From Pogostemon cablin (Eukaryota > Streptophyta > Magnoliopsida > Lamiales > Lamiaceae), in assembly GCA_023678885.1 (NCBI GenBank), contig CM042972.1:11614501-11678500 (forward strand): a stretch of 64,000 nt of DNA. Reading direction: 5' to 3'. A model generated the notes under the pieces. That model did not search any database, was not told where the DNA came from, and worked only from the letters and a program-made list of their open reading frames with translations. The position numbers and the translations under genes are program-made. Below, one piece after another: positions 62,236 to 64,000 of this stretch (positions are counted from its first letter, which is position 1; each line of letters begins with the position of its first letter).

Positions 62236-62285
62236 GTACTATGGAATGAGTTATTAGTACAATTGAAGATTACTCTTCTTTATAA
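61930..62285. repeat. Tandem duplication with an expanded AT tract
   Basis: Units at about 61930-62075 and 62076-62285 share aaggaga, tgtagacggtatata, taataaagatatta, tactatggaatgagttatta and gaagattactcttcttta. The second unit contains about 77 bp of AT dinucleotides (62154-62230), where the first has only a short run. Confidence 0.9.
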
Positions 62286-63588
62286 GAGATGATTTCTTTT
62301 CTGTATAAACATTAATGTTATCATTGTGTATGAATTCTTTTGAGTAGAGTAGGCAACACCTTAATTTGAAAGCGCTGATCTTACTTCTATGAAAGAATGA
62401 TACAGAACCGAACTGATTATCATACGATTTCAATCATTATTCTCTTATTAATTTTAATATTATATTAGCAATTCATTCTGTTATTATATTTTTATTTAAA
62501 TTGTATTATTATTAGAATTATTTTGTAACTCTTATATCATATGTAATTGTTAATATAAAATACTGTAATAATCAATTTTACTTTTATTAATCAAAATATT
62601 ACTTATTACTTTTTAATTACATCATCTTTACTATTTTTTTAACGTCTTAATTAAAAAATGTATTTTTAATTAATACATTACTTAAATATTAAATTTGGTT
62701 ATATATATATAATTTAAAATTTATTGTATTATTAAATTGACTATATTTTTTAAATTTAATAGATTTTTTTTTCTAATTTGTTAATAAGATTTAATTATTA
62801 ATATTAATTCAATACTTTTATTTATATTAAATTATTTATTAATATTTAATATTTATTATATAGTTGATATGGATGTTAAATTAAAATTTTTAAATAGACG
62901 AATAATTAGATATATTATTCTTTAATAATTAATGTATAACAAGAGAATTATAAACATTTAAATTTTTTGATGGAAAGTAATAAAAGCATAATACAAGAAC
63001 GGAGGAAGATAAGAGAGAAATGATATATTTATTCTTTATTTAAATGTGATTTTCTCTTTCATATAACCTGCTATTCAAGTTCCATCTAAAGTCTATATGA
63101 TCGAATGACTATAATGAAGTCCCTTTAATCCAAGAGATGAGAATGATCCGGGTCATGTGTGAGCCCGAGTCAGCTAAGTAAATAATAATTAATATTATTT
63201 AATTATTAATAAATACACATATGAGAGAGAGTGGATAAGAGAGAGTGAGAGTTAAAAAGTTAGTTTTTTAACTCCTCTTGGGGAATATTTAATACTGCAC
63301 AATCAATTATCAGAATACGCTCATTCACGAACGCAAAATTAAGAATGCTGGAAGCGTTTTTCTCTCTCGGTGTTTTCTGTCCCGATTTCACTATACAATT
63401 TCAGTTCTTCATATTCAACAATTAATATTATATTGTGGACAATAATCTACAGACTCGTGTTGTATGATTTGATACAGAGATCACAGTATATCCATGAGTA
63501 CCAATCGGTTCATACGCATTCACACGAAAATTCTACGGAGAGAGGTTAGTGAGATTACTCTCTATACATGTATAATTTGAGTTTAGGG
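62286..63588. other. Gene-free AT-rich interval
   Basis: No gene is recognised. The part 63120-63580 is less AT-rich, with tctctctcgg and gagagag words, and could be a worn solo LTR or UTR; I could not pair its ends. Confidence 0.45.
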
Positions 63589-63793
63589 AAAGGGTCAACT
63601 TGTACCCTCATTTTGTTCCATGGGATCCATTTGGCCCCTTAACTAAGTTTTTGTTCACTTAAACCTTAATTTATTTTATTGATATCAAATTAACCCTTCT
63701 CCTGAAAAATTAAATAGCAAAAAAAAAAAAATATCTCCTCTAAATTAATTTGGATTAAAAACAGATGAAACAAATAATGATTCAACCAACATA
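63589..63793. other. Possible transposon end beside a gene fragment
   Basis: Begins gggaaagggtcaacttgtac and has repeated phrases of the type found in Mutator-like ends, followed by AT-rich DNA. The partner end would lie beyond the window. Confidence 0.35.
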
Positions 63794-64000
63794 ATATGTG
63801 CCCACAAGCCATCAACGGCGCCTCGACGAGCCGCCCTTGCCCACCAGACAGAAACATCGACAGCCCACCCACACCCGGCGGCATGGGCGGCAGAAGCACC
63901 GTGCCGGAAATGGAGAGTATTTCGAAGCGACCGTGCAGCGTGACCCCCGGGCCCCTCGGTTGGCATAGAGTGACGTTGGTGATGGTGCGCCGCCATTGAG
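63794..64000 (-). pseudogene. AT-hook motif nuclear-localised (AHL) protein PPC-domain fragment
   Basis: Minus-strand frame from the window end: NVTLCQPRGPG, VTLHGRFEILSISGTVLLPP and MFLSGGQGRLVEAPLMACG, the core of the PPC/DUF296 domain of plant AHL proteins (nuclear DNA-binding regulators of growth). Homology stops after ACGHI at about 63794, where AT-rich DNA begins, so the 3' part is missing. The AT-hook and N-terminal PPC part would lie beyond 64000. The abrupt end next to a transposon-like terminus suggests a captured or truncated copy. Confidence 0.8.

Noticed and set aside
1..64000. CRISPR arrays, tRNA or rRNA genes, bacterial-type operons
   Set aside because: No regularly spaced repeats with unique spacers and no recognisable tRNA or rRNA signature were seen. 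The tRNA-like words are retrotransposon primer-binding sites.

Overview
The window is nuclear DNA from a flowering plant, almost certainly a eudicot. It is AT-rich and has 72-nt leucine-rich-repeat exons separated by short introns, CTCCCTCCGTCCC-type Stowaway MITEs, Ty1-copia retrotransposons primed by initiator tRNA-Met, and CCCTAAA-type telomere-like repeats. I cannot name the species. I see no prokaryotic signatures, rRNA, tRNA or CRISPR.

Layout: (1) 1-5486 is a decayed minus-strand Ty1-copia element (A), cut off by the window start and ending in a 1.36 kb LTR. (2) 5487-9517 is gene-free and carries three Stowaway MITEs, an AT microsatellite and a 115-bp tandem repeat. (3) 9518-15447 holds exons 2-24 of a minus-strand LRR-VIII-2 receptor-like kinase with a malectin domain. 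Its signal-peptide exon 1 lies 14.6 kb away at 30028-30136, so intron 1 holds a CACTA fragment, a Helitron-like insertion with pieces of other genes, and a second copia element (B). The 24-exon model closes exactly (3084 nt, 1028 codons), but it has a stop at codon 753 inside the kinase N-lobe and a mutated exon-1 splice donor. (4) 15369-35888 and 35889-56394 are two direct tandem copies of one 20.5 kb segment, differing at about ten substitutions and four indels. The left breakpoint lies in exon 2 of the kinase and the right breakpoint in the 5' leader of copia element C. (5) Element C is complete in the second copy (50794-56875, 256-bp LTRs, TSD TCCAA) and 5'-truncated in the first. (6) 56881-57090 looks like the kinase's original promoter (two G-boxes and a TATA box), now cut off by element C. 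(7) 57091-64000 is accessory DNA: a MITE, a hAT-like TIR element, microsatellites, a Pack-MULE with cinnamate 4-hydroxylase and thioredoxin-like fragments and a 10-bp TSD, and an AT-hook PPC-domain fragment at the window edge.

Order of events, as inferred: a normal receptor kinase gene accumulated transposons in intron 1. Copia C then inserted between its TATA box and start codon; its LTRs now differ at about 19 of 256 sites. Much later the 5' part of the gene plus most of element C was duplicated in tandem through a junction with 2 bp of microhomology. The kinase body now sits downstream of exon 1 and a co-oriented LTR rather than its own promoter. The alternative, that the tandem copies are an assembly artefact made from two haplotypes, must be excluded with long reads.
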